A DNA stretch of 64,000 nt from Planctomycetaceae bacterium (lineage in GTDB: Bacteria > Planctomycetota > Phycisphaerae > Tepidisphaerales > Tepidisphaeraceae), in contig JAIYCY010000029.1 of the NCBI GenBank assembly GCA_027487775.1, forward strand, positions 1-64,000. The letters are read 5' to 3'. The position numbers and the translations under genes are program-made. A model generated the notes under the pieces. It worked only from the letters and a program-made list of their open reading frames with translations, made no database searches and was not told where the DNA came from. Below are positions 1-7,753 of the stretch, one piece after another; position 1 is the first letter of the stretch, and every line of letters starts with the position of its first letter.

Positions 1-97
1 ACATGGGGCGTAGCAACGTCGAAGCGGCCGATCGGAGGATTCGTCTGTTTGAATCTCTCGGTCAATTGCGAATCTCTCTGTGTCTTGCTCTGTGATC

Positions 98-180
98 TTT
101 GCGACTCTGTGGCAGGTCTTTACGACTCTGTGGCAAGTCTTCGCGGCTCTGTGGCGATCCTTGCGGCTCTGTCGCAAAGG
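98..180. repeat. Degenerate 21-bp tandem array
   Basis: Four consecutive imperfect 21-bp units share the core gactctgtggca. They begin at 98, 119, 140 and 161, and a partial unit precedes the first. The array ends 17 bp before the stop codon of the minus-strand glycoside hydrolase, so it lies in that gene's 3' flank. I see no coding gene in the first 196 bases. Confidence 0.7.
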
Positions 181-196
181 CTTTCTCCGGCGAAAA

Positions 197-1894
197 CTAG
201 CGGGACAGCCACCAATTCAGATCCAGATCGAGGAAGACGCTGTCATGGGTATCGACCTCGGCGATCTGGGCCTTTTCGAAGTCGCTGAAAGGCTCGTTGC
301 GGGCTGACTTTTCGGCGAGCTTGTTCATGCGGTCGAAACGCGTGGCGTGCAGGCCGATGCGCTGGATGCCGTAGTCGACAGCGCCGTGCGAATGGATGAC
401 AAAGGCCCAGTCGCTGGCCTGCAGCAAAAGCAACTCGCGGGCGGCACGCTCGAGCAGGGCCTTGACCTCTGCGTTGGTGCGCCAGGGAAGTTCGTGGAGA
501 TTTTTCAGCAGTGTGCCTTCAGCCCGGTATTCCATTTCCCAATACCAGCGATTGCGTTCGTTGATCCAGACGGAGTGATCGCCGTTCTCGCCCCATGAGC
601 CTTCGGGCAGGCGCATGACTTTGTCGGGGGCGTGATGGTAGAGGGCTTCCTCGGCGGTGAGGAGGCGGACCTCGGGGTCGCTCGCGAGCGTGAGAATGAC
701 GTCGCGAAGGAACTGCGGGCCCTCGAACCACCAATGTCCAAAAAGCTCGGCATCAAAACTCGCCACAACACAGCCGCGACGTCCGGTTCGATGTCGGTAC
801 TCGCGCAGCGTGTCTCGCACCGTGTTGGCAAAATGCTGAGCGTGCTCGAAAACTTTTCCAGGCACGTCGTCGGGGTAATAAGGCTGCTTGTCTGAAAGCG
901 AAGTCTTGGTGCTGGTGACTTTGTGATACCGCAGACCGTGCTCGCCGTACTTGCGGTGAAACTCCATGTAAATGCCGTCGCCTGGATATCCGATCGAGCC
1001 GGACCAGACTTGCTCGGCGACCTTGGGATGCCTCGCGAAGGCGAAGACCTCCGGCGCGCGATGACTGCTCACCACGCCGACCGGTTCGAGCGGTTCGCGC
1101 CATCCGCCCGAGCGGTCCCAGTGCAGAACGTTTTCGTTCTCAACCTTGTAATTCTGGTTGTGAAACGTACCCATCACCGCGCCGCCGCTCACCAAATGCG
1201 TCTCAACGAAAAAGTGCGTGACCCCCGCCTTGGCGATGAACTGTTCGATCCCGGGTCGGTCACGCGGATTATCAAACAGCACACTCGGCATCCAGTGTCC
1301 CCAATGCGGACGATACGCACACTCGGGCAACCACATCCCGCGCGGGCTGGTGCCCAGATGCTTGCGGCTGGTCAGCGTCCCGGCGGTCATCTGCGCCGAA
1401 AGCATCTCGTCATTCAGCACCAGCGGCATGTAGCAATGTGTCGCATTGCTCGTCAGAATCTGAATCTGCCCCTCGCGAAACCTTCGACCAAACTCGGCGG
1501 GGATGTCGCGATCGATCCGCTCGAAATGCTCGAGCTGCGCAGCAAACCACTCCTCCCAACGCTTGGCGAGATAAGCAAAGTGAAGCTGATTCGTGGACTC
1601 GAACTCCGCGCGATCCTTCTTCGCACGAGCGATCCGTTCATTCAGATACTCGACAAAACCAGATTTGAACCGCGGATGGGCGAGTTGTTCCAGCAGGACA
1701 GGCGTAAGCCCGATGGTCAGCCCCGCCCGGGCCTTATGCAACGCGACCGCGCCGATCAGATCGAGGATCGGCAGGTACGTCTCGCAGGCGGCCTCATAGA
1801 GCCAGTTTTCACCGTGCGGATAAACGCCGTGATGCAAGACATAAGGCAGGTGCCCGTGGAGAACGATGCAGAGCGATCCGGTGGTGTCAGCCAT
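197..1894 (-). CDS. Glycoside hydrolase family 57 protein, probable 1,4-alpha-glucan branching enzyme
   Basis: This 565-residue protein has the layout of GH57 enzymes, which cleave or transfer alpha-1,4-glucans. The N-terminal HGHLPYV strand is at residues 14-20. The catalytic nucleophile motif GMWLPE places the Glu near residue 191. The acid/base motif SFDAELFGHWW places the Asp near residue 381, and GSWGENGDHSVW forms the late conserved region. Length and motifs match the DUF1957-type branching enzymes better than the longer alpha-amylase/4-alpha-glucanotransferase members. No signal peptide is visible, so it is probably cytoplasmic. A glycogen debranching enzyme at 33598-35517 supports a glycogen role. 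The GH57 family is secure; branching specificity is inferred. Confidence 0.88.
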   Translation of the reverse strand: MADTTGSLCIVLHGHLPYVLHHGVYPHGENWLYEAACETYLPILDLIGAVALHKARAGLTIGLTPVLLEQLAHPRFKSGFVEYLNERIARAKKDRAEFESTNQLHFAYLAKRWEEWFAAQLEHFERIDRDIPAEFGRRFREGQIQILTSNATHCYMPLVLNDEMLSAQMTAGTLTSRKHLGTSPRGMWLPECAYRPHWGHWMPSVLFDNPRDRPGIEQFIAKAGVTHFFVETHLVSGGAVMGTFHNQNYKVENENVLHWDRSGGWREPLEPVGVVSSHRAPEVFAFARHPKVAEQVWSGSIGYPGDGIYMEFHRKYGEHGLRYHKVTSTKTSLSDKQPYYPDDVPGKVFEHAQHFANTVRDTLREYRHRTGRRGCVVASFDAELFGHWWFEGPQFLRDVILTLASDPEVRLLTAEEALYHHAPDKVMRLPEGSWGENGDHSVWINERNRWYWEMEYRAEGTLLKNLHELPWRTNAEVKALLERAARELLLLQASDWAFVIHSHGAVDYGIQRIGLHATRFDRMNKLAEKSARNEPFSDFEKAQIAEVDTHDSVFLDLDLNWWLSR

Positions 1895-2092
1895 GCAACA
1901 GAGTGTAGTAACATCTGTAACGATCGTCGCGTTTGGCGCGGCGAGTCGTCAGCAATTCTCGCGCGAGATTCCGAACGGGAATGGCAAGATGTTGCATGGA
2001 AAGTGCCCGCCGATTGTCCACCATGCGCAGGCAGCCCAACGTCACGACACCTACGACACGCCCGCAACACGTTTACACCGGGAGAAAAGCTC

Positions 2093-2695
2093 ATGCGAAT
2101 CACAATGAACCGCGCAGCAATGACAGGCTTGATCGCAACGACAGCCCTGCTCGGACTCAGCCCCGCCGACGCATGGGCGAGCGATTACGATGAGGCCGTG
2201 AACGGTGACCTGTCAGGCGATCGACTTGCCCCGACGGTGTTGAGTGTGGGCGTCGGTTCGAATCGCGTTTCCGCGAATTCCGGGCCGGGCGATCGGGAAT
2301 ATTTTTCGATCAACGTGGGGTCAGGTCTTCAGTTGTCTGCGATCGTCCTGGACGCGTTTGCGGGGGACGATCCGCGGGCCTTTATCGGCGTGCAGGCGGG
2401 CAGCGTGTTCACCGTCGACTTTTCGACGCAGGATCCGTCGTCGCTCTTGGGCTATGCGCTCTTCGGGCCGTTTGATCCGGGCGTCGGCAACGACATGCTG
2501 CCGTTGATCGGCGAAGGACCGGGCGCAATCGGCTTCACCGGCCCACTGGCGGCAGGCGTGTATACGTTCTGGGCGCAGCAAACCGGCGCGGCGTCGACGT
2601 ACACGCTCGACCTCCAAATCACACAGATCCCCGAACCGAGTGTGCTTGCCCTCTTCGCGTGCACCGCGATCACGCTGCGACGACGCGCACGATGA
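2093..2695 (+). CDS. PEP-CTERM sorting-domain protein, function unknown
   Basis: This 200-residue exported protein starts with a cleavable signal peptide (MRITMNRAAM, a hydrophobic core, then Ala-rich residues to about 29). It ends with a PEP-CTERM tail: the motif IPEPS, a short hydrophobic stretch and the terminal RRRAR. Such tails direct exosortase-dependent sorting to the envelope or matrix. The middle resembles bacterial pre-peptidase-type beta domains (GDREYFSINV near residue 65, AAGVYTFWAQQ near 160), but no catalytic motif is seen. The open frame runs further upstream antisense to the GH57 gene; the ATG at 2093 follows gggagaaaagctc and begins the signal peptide, so it was chosen. Confidence 0.75.
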   Translation: MRITMNRAAMTGLIATTALLGLSPADAWASDYDEAVNGDLSGDRLAPTVLSVGVGSNRVSANSGPGDREYFSINVGSGLQLSAIVLDAFAGDDPRAFIGVQAGSVFTVDFSTQDPSSLLGYALFGPFDPGVGNDMLPLIGEGPGAIGFTGPLAAGVYTFWAQQTGAASTYTLDLQITQIPEPSVLALFACTAITLRRRAR

Positions 2696-2916
2696 AGCGA
2701 TCAACGAAGTCATCGAGCCATCGATTTTAGCTGATGATGAATCGAAAGATTCCTCTGGTGAACCGTCGCCGACGTCGGACTACGCTGTTCCTAACCTTTC
2801 GATCGATTGGGTGTCCCTTCAATATAGAGTCGCTCGTTGAATCAGTATGAGAAGAGCATTCGATGTGGCACTGTGTCACAGTTGTTCATTTCGCCGATTT
2901 TTCGATTGACAAGGCC

Positions 2917-2944
2917 GGGGGGGGGGGGGGGGTAGGGGGGGGGG
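2917..2944 (+). repeat. Poly-G tract, 16 G then TA then 10 G
   Basis: Sixteen consecutive G residues, the dinucleotide TA and ten more G residues lie 22 bp before the first RTX-like gene. A further GGGGG follows at 2955-2959. The tract could form a G-quadruplex in the leader, and homopolymers of this length are prone to slippage. The 270 bases between the PEP-CTERM gene and this RTX gene hold no other feature I can support. Confidence 0.85.
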
Positions 2945-2966
2945 CATCTTTAACGGGGGTTTGCAA

Positions 2967-3539
2967 ATGATTCGTCGAAGTTCGATCACCGAGCGGCTTG
3001 AGAAGCGGCTGTGCCTGTCTGCGTTTACCATCACGGGGACAGGCGGGGCCGATACGATCGAGGTGACGGTAGCTGTCGATTCGGTGCCCGGATTTGTTCC
3101 TCCATACCAAACGGGTTCTCATCTATATCGAGTGAATAGCGGAGCTTGGCAGGTCATCTCCGGAACCATTACCAGTCTAATTGTCAACGCTCAGAGTGGT
3201 AATGACACGATCAGGGCGTTCCCGGCAGCGCAGCCGGATGGTTTGAACATTTACGAGTTTTATCCGACGTTGCCGATGTCCATCAACGGCGGGGATGGGG
3301 CTGACACGATCACGGGTGGTTGGGGAGCAGACACTCTCAATGGTGATGCCGGGAACGATACGTTCCTGTTTCCGACGTCACTTTACGTTCGTCATATCGG
3401 CGCTGACAATTTCAATGGTGGTGCGAATGACTCCTCTGGAGCAACAAGATACTTCAGTAAAGGCGGAGATATTCTCGACTTCCGTGACCTTCACTCGGGG
3501 TATCGCTTCAAGTGCTACGGCGGATGGTTCAGCGAATGA
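2967..3539 (+). CDS. RTX-like calcium-binding surface protein, N-terminal part (frameshifted)
   Basis: The product begins with MIRRSSITERLEKRLCLS, the LExRxL-type N-terminus common on planctomycete surface proteins. It continues with beta-rich sequence and RTX-like nonapeptide repeats (GGDGADTITGG, GDAGNDTF) that typically bind calcium and fold as a beta-roll. After GGDILDF near residue 170 the reading loses repeat character and stops within about 20 residues, while the next frame continues the same protein to 4152. The break maps near 3481-3483 and one skipped base would restore the frame. A TTG at 2961 is an alternative start. Together with the next entry this is probably one broken, or mis-sequenced, gene of about 394 residues. 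Confidence 0.6.
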   Translation: MIRRSSITERLEKRLCLSAFTITGTGGADTIEVTVAVDSVPGFVPPYQTGSHLYRVNSGAWQVISGTITSLIVNAQSGNDTIRAFPAAQPDGLNIYEFYPTLPMSINGGDGADTITGGWGADTLNGDAGNDTFLFPTSLYVRHIGADNFNGGANDSSGATRYFSKGGDILDFRDLHSGYRFKCYGGWFSE

Positions 3540-4152
3540 TGATATCATCACCAGCGGCGGATCGACATGGATTGATAACATGAATGTTCAGGTGGAGCAT
3601 TTCGACCTCCGTGGTTCCGGAGGTGGATCAGATACTGTGACGGGCAGTTCTTCGGATAATGTGATCTATCTTGGGGAGGGTTCGAATCAGACTGCATTTG
3701 GCGTCGGAAGCAGTGATACATTGATTGGGGGAGGTTCGAGCGACACGCTTGACGGCGGAAGCGGTAGTGATCGGCTTGAGGGTAACGGTGGAGTGGATTC
3801 TGCGCTTGGTAACGATGGCAGCGATACGCTCCTGGGTGGTGACGGCGACGACGTGTTGGAGGGTGGTGCGGGGGCCGATTCCATTGAGGGCGGTGCGGGG
3901 GCCGATTCCATTGAGGGCGGTGCGGGTGCCGATCGCATTCTTGGTGGGAACGGGACCGATGACGACATCCTCGTGGGTGGTATCGGAAACGACACCTTTA
4001 CCGGTGGTACTGGTCGAGATTATGTCTACGGGAATGAAGGGATCGACGTTTTCTACCTCAGTGATACTTGGTACGACTACGCAAGTGGCGGGCCGGATAA
4101 TGACAATGTGGTGGATTGGGATGTTGGGGTCGATGAGCTTGTAAATATGTGA
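3295..4152 (+). CDS. RTX-like calcium-binding surface protein, C-terminal part (frameshifted)
   Basis: This frame carries the continuation of the preceding RTX-like protein. True coding sequence probably begins near 3482 with VTFTRG; the first part overlaps the upstream half out of frame and is not expected to be real. It holds about ten tandem nonapeptide repeats of the GGxGxDxI type (GGSGSDRLEGN, GGDGDDVLEGG), including two identical 30-bp copies encoding GGAGADSIE at about 3862-3921. It ends with a capping strand and DWDVGVDELVNM. No start codon with a ribosome site precedes the repeats, so separate translation is unlikely. Repeats of this kind are typically secreted or surface-displayed and calcium-stabilised. 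Confidence 0.55.
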   Translation: MGLTRSRVVGEQTLSMVMPGTIRSCFRRHFTFVISALTISMVVRMTPLEQQDTSVKAEIFSTSVTFTRGIASSATADGSANDDIITSGGSTWIDNMNVQVEHFDLRGSGGGSDTVTGSSSDNVIYLGEGSNQTAFGVGSSDTLIGGGSSDTLDGGSGSDRLEGNGGVDSALGNDGSDTLLGGDGDDVLEGGAGADSIEGGAGADSIEGGAGADRILGGNGTDDDILVGGIGNDTFTGGTGRDYVYGNEGIDVFYLSDTWYDYASGGPDNDNVVDWDVGVDELVNM

Positions 4153-4183
4153 TCCATTTATCACAGCGAAATGGAGCGACACC

Positions 4184-5089
4184 ATGCAAAATCCAAGAGT
4201 CCTAATCGAGCAGATGGAGCTGCGGATGCAATTCGCTGCCCCATCTGACGTTCCCGACTTTGCGATTTTAAGACCCGATCCGAATGGAAGTCCGGTGCTT
4301 GAGATTCGGGGAACTCCGGCCTCGAATTCGATCCGCGTCGGCATTATTCGTGAACCGCAAGAATACAGTTTTCCGGAATCAACGCGGGTGACGTTCTTCT
4401 TCGATGGATGGCAGCGTAAATCCACAAGGGAGGGAATCTTAGCCTTTGGTGCTGTTACGTCGGTTACGCAATACGGACAGAATGATGCAATCGATACATC
4501 AGTTCGAAATCTTCTGAGTTACAATCGTTTGCTTGTATTCCTTGTCGTTGATAATGATCCCGTGCTCTTTCCATGGGATTGGTATTCAGGCGGGGAAATC
4601 AATCGACCGATCGTGAAGATCGAAGCCGGTGGTGGGAATGATCGCGTGCTTGTGACGCGGAGTTTGACGCAGACCAAGACGATTTTGATCGGCGGGAACG
4701 GGAATGACACGCTCATCGGCGGGCGTCACGAGGATTCGATTTCGGGCGGGCCGGGGAACGATCAGATTCGCACGGATGCGGCGCGTGGCGCGCTTCTGGA
4801 GGGCGGGAGCGGGAACGATACGATCGTAGGCGGATTCGGATCGGACACGATCAACGCCGGTGCGGGCGATGACAAGATCGACGGCGGGGATCCGTTCGAT
4901 GTGAATCAGTCGACGCTGAATCCGACTCGGGGCAAGAGTATCGTTCGTTATCCAATCATCGGGGGATCGACCGAACCGACGTTCAGCGCGAGGCGCGGCG
5001 TGCGTGATGTGATCGACGGCGGTCGCGGCACGGACGAAGCTGTACGGGATGACAACGATGCACGGGTGAGCGTCGAGCGGTTAATCTAA
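4184..5089 (+). CDS. RTX-like calcium-binding repeat surface protein
   Basis: This 301-residue protein starts 31 bp after the first RTX-like gene and is probably its paralogue and co-transcribed neighbour. The N-terminus VLIEQMELRMQFAA is a weak version of the LExRxL surface-protein motif. Residues 1-145 are beta-rich without recognised motifs. Residues 150-235 contain five to six RTX repeats (GGNGNDTLIGG, GGPGNDQIRTD, GGSGNDTIVGG, GAGDDKIDGG) expected to bind calcium. The C-terminal 60 residues end with DVIDGGRGTDEAV. No catalytic domain is visible, so a structural or adhesive envelope role is only inferred. Confidence 0.72.
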   Translation: MQNPRVLIEQMELRMQFAAPSDVPDFAILRPDPNGSPVLEIRGTPASNSIRVGIIREPQEYSFPESTRVTFFFDGWQRKSTREGILAFGAVTSVTQYGQNDAIDTSVRNLLSYNRLLVFLVVDNDPVLFPWDWYSGGEINRPIVKIEAGGGNDRVLVTRSLTQTKTILIGGNGNDTLIGGRHEDSISGGPGNDQIRTDAARGALLEGGSGNDTIVGGFGSDTINAGAGDDKIDGGDPFDVNQSTLNPTRGKSIVRYPIIGGSTEPTFSARRGVRDVIDGGRGTDEAVRDDNDARVSVERLI

Positions 5090-5154
5090 CCCGTAGATCT
5101 CTACGTCCGCTGTGGGTTCCCTTTGGACCGCTGAGTCGAGAAAGCAGACCGCGG

Positions 5155-6519
5155 TCAGCGTCGACGCGTCTTGAATTTCGAGCCGAGGGTGGCTTTGCGC
5201 GTGCCGGAGATGGTCTGCGGCGGCGGGGGCGTGGGGGCGGTGGTGCCGGCGGGCTTTGCGGTTCGAGCGGGGCCGCCCATGCCGTCGCGAACACCCGGGC
5301 CGGAGCCTTTGGGTACAAAATCAGGTCGCGGCGGGCGGGGTTCCCAGCCTTCAGGCTTCATGACCGTGATCTCCATGTTGATGAGGTTTTCGATCTTGGT
5401 CAGCATCTCGCCTTGATCGCGCATGACAAACGTGAACGCCCGACCCTCGCGTCCCATGCGGGCGGTGCGTCCGATCCGATGGACGTAGACTTCGGGGTCT
5501 TCCGGAATGTCGAAGTTGAATATGTGCGTGATGCCCGCGACGTCGATCCCGCGGCTGGCGAGGTCGGTGGCGACGAGCATCTCGAACTTATGCGCACGCA
5601 GACCTTTCATGACGCTGTCGCGCTTGGTTTGCTTGAGGTTGCCGTGAATCTCACGGCAGTTGATGCCGTCATGCGTGAGCGACTTCGCCAGATGCTCGGC
5701 GGCGTGCTTCGTGCGGGTGAAGACGATCGCCATCTCCGGCTTTTCGTCTTCAACGAGTCGTTTAAGAAGACGATACTTGTCCCAGGGATCGACGACGAGC
5801 GCGAACTGTTCGATTTTGTCGACGGTCGGCTTCTCGTCAGCGCCGGGCGCGACGAGCTTTTCCACCGGCTCACGCATGTACTTTCGGGCGAGGCGCTCGA
5901 TTTCTTCGCTGATCGTGGCGCTGACGAAAACGGTCTGGTGCGATTGCCCTTCAGCATCCGTCGCGCTGCGACCCTTGAGGCGCGACAGAATGTTGCGGAT
6001 GTCGTCGCGGAACCCGATATCGAGCATGCGATCGACTTCGTCGAGGACGACAAAGCGGATGTTGTCGAGATTCATCAACCGCCGATCGAGCAGATCGATC
6101 ACGCGGCCGGGCGTGCCGACGACGATCTCCGGATTGTGCGAAAGCTCCTTGACCTGCGCCGTGATACGCTGCCCGCCGACGACGCTGACCGCGCGGATGG
6201 GCGTGTGCTTGGCGAGCCGCCGCAACTCTTCCACGACCTGAACCGCGAGCTCGCGCGTCGGGACCATGATCAGGGCCTGCACGGGGATGCCCTTCTCGGC
6301 CATCTGCAGGATCGGAATGCCGAAGGCGGCGGTCTTGCCCGTGCCGGTGCGGGCTTGTCCGAGTAGATCAACGCCCGTGAGCGCCTTGGGGATCAAGAGC
6401 TTCTGGATTTCAGAGGGCTCGGAGAATTGCGCGTCAGCAAGCCCGCGTAGAACGCTGGTGCGCACGCCGAGGTCTGCGAAGGCCTGAGGGAGAGGGGGAT
6501 GGTCGGTTTTGTCACTCAC
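5155..6519 (-). CDS. DEAD-box ATP-dependent RNA helicase, RhlE-like
   Basis: This 454-residue protein has all the helicase motifs: Q motif around residues 31-39, ARTGTGKT (56-63, Walker A), PTRELA (88-92), TPGR (136-139), motif II DEVD at 160-163, SAT in VFVSATISEE, VFTRTK, ATDLASRGID and HRIGRTARMG. Motif II is DEVD rather than DEAD, a conservative change that keeps the metal-binding Asp-Glu. The two RecA domains end near residue 395. A Pro/Gly-rich tail follows and closes with basic KFKTRRR, a likely RNA-binding extension. It probably remodels RNA in ribosome assembly or mRNA decay. The start codon is GTG. It converges with the RTX-like gene 65 bp away. Confidence 0.9.
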   Translation of the reverse strand: MSDKTDHPPLPQAFADLGVRTSVLRGLADAQFSEPSEIQKLLIPKALTGVDLLGQARTGTGKTAAFGIPILQMAEKGIPVQALIMVPTRELAVQVVEELRRLAKHTPIRAVSVVGGQRITAQVKELSHNPEIVVGTPGRVIDLLDRRLMNLDNIRFVVLDEVDRMLDIGFRDDIRNILSRLKGRSATDAEGQSHQTVFVSATISEEIERLARKYMREPVEKLVAPGADEKPTVDKIEQFALVVDPWDKYRLLKRLVEDEKPEMAIVFTRTKHAAEHLAKSLTHDGINCREIHGNLKQTKRDSVMKGLRAHKFEMLVATDLASRGIDVAGITHIFNFDIPEDPEVYVHRIGRTARMGREGRAFTFVMRDQGEMLTKIENLINMEITVMKPEGWEPRPPRPDFVPKGSGPGVRDGMGGPARTAKPAGTTAPTPPPPQTISGTRKATLGSKFKTRRR

Positions 6520-6661
6520 GCCCGGGCATTATGCACAGTTGCAGGCCCAGCGGAAGGATTTGGAGGGAAAATCACTAGACTTTTGAAGATGAATGACCGA
6601 TATTGTTTGGTATATGTTTGTGTCGTAGCGGGTCCGTTGCACACGGGGGAGAGAGCAGACG

Positions 6662-7510
6662 ATGGCAAGACGCAGAAGCAGGTCGGGCGATCCGTTTGCG
6701 TACCTCGAACGAGGTATGGGGGGGCGGGGTGCGGGTCGGCGAGGGGGTGGCCGGGGGCGTCGAGGTGGCAGGGGAAGGCTGCCGGGTCCGCGGGCACTTG
6801 TGGGATTTTTGATGTTGGTCTTGATGTTGAGCGGCGTGGTGATCCGCGGGCGGGAAGAAGGACTGGGCAGTGGAAACGCGGGAAGCTCGGCTGGCGGTTC
6901 GGATCGATCGAGTCGGTCGGGTGCGGGTCGGGTGATGGAGGACATGCGGCGATTTGATCGGCGGGAAGCGCGGGTGGTGCACGTCGTGGATGGAGATACG
7001 GTGGATGTGCAGTTGGTAAGGAATCGGGATGGAGTTGAACCCAATGGCCTAGCCGAAGGCGCAGGCGTTGAATCTGGCCCTGAAGTCGGAGATTGGGATG
7101 CAGAGACGCATCGCGTTCGTATGTTGGGTATTGATGCGCCGGAGATGAAGGATGCGCGGACCGGCAGGCCGGGGCATTATGCGAAGGAAGCGACGGCGTA
7201 TGTTCGGGCACGGGTCATGCGCGGGCCGGTGACACTCAGGCTGGAGGCGAACGAGACGCGCGATCGGTACGGACGACTGCTGGCGGTGGTTTGGCTGAGC
7301 GAGAACGAGTCGCTCAATGAAGCGCTCGTGCGGGACGGGATGGCGTATGTATATCGCGTGAGAGGCAGCGGGATCGTGCGGAGCCTCGAATCGGTCGAAG
7401 CCGATGCAGCGCGTCGGCGGACAGGGTTGTGGAAAGAGGTTCGCAAAGCACTCATGCCGGAGTGGCGCGTGCATTGGATGGACGAACGCGGCTTGGATTG
7501 GCCGCCTTGA
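6662..7510 (+). CDS. Membrane-anchored thermonuclease (SNase-like) family nuclease
   Basis: The protein is 282 residues long. An Arg/Gly-rich cytoplasmic N-terminus (residues 1-42) and one hydrophobic segment (about 44-62) precede an SNase-like OB-fold domain. Signatures are VVHVVDGDTVDV near 105-116, RVRMLGIDAPEMKD near 151-164, TRDRYGRLLAVVWL near 199-212 and LNEALVRDGMAYVY near 218-231. These correspond to the calcium-binding Asp and the catalytic Arg/Glu region of staphylococcal nuclease. About 30 extra residues interrupt the first two motifs. It probably hydrolyses DNA or RNA outside the membrane. The ATG follows a ggggagagagcagacg leader. The signal could be an uncleaved anchor or a cleaved peptide. 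Confidence 0.85.
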   Translation: MARRRSRSGDPFAYLERGMGGRGAGRRGGGRGRRGGRGRLPGPRALVGFLMLVLMLSGVVIRGREEGLGSGNAGSSAGGSDRSSRSGAGRVMEDMRRFDRREARVVHVVDGDTVDVQLVRNRDGVEPNGLAEGAGVESGPEVGDWDAETHRVRMLGIDAPEMKDARTGRPGHYAKEATAYVRARVMRGPVTLRLEANETRDRYGRLLAVVWLSENESLNEALVRDGMAYVYRVRGSGIVRSLESVEADAARRRTGLWKEVRKALMPEWRVHWMDERGLDWPP

Positions 7511-7542
7511 TTCACAGAGAGCACCACGCCGAGTTGATGTCC

Positions 7543-7614
7543 GCGCCGATGACGCTGCCCACGCCGACGACGCTGTCCACGTCGACGACGCTGCCCGCGT
7601 CGACCGCGCGACAC
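7543..7614. repeat. 18-bp tandem array in a convergent intergenic region
   Basis: Four imperfect 18-bp units of the form acgccgacgacgctgtcc begin at 7543, 7561, 7579 and 7597. About 45 bp further on, a second short repeat of ggcaacgacaaac is present in two to three copies (7658-7692). Both lie between the stop codons of the nuclease and the minus-strand low-complexity gene, in 243 bases that otherwise hold nothing I recognise. Confidence 0.65.
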
Positions 7615-7753
7615 GCTCGCGTGCGCGTCGGGCAACACTCCGGTCGGTCCGCGCGTGAGGCAACGACAAACCGGCAACGACAAACAGGCGACGAGGCTCG
7701 GTGTACGGTGTGGCGAGTCGGATCGGTTGTTGAGGGGCGGATGCGCCAAGTCT

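Noticed and set aside
923..2092. Long N-terminal extension of the PEP-CTERM protein
   Set aside because: It is antisense to the GH57 gene and would bury the clear signal peptide starting at 2093.
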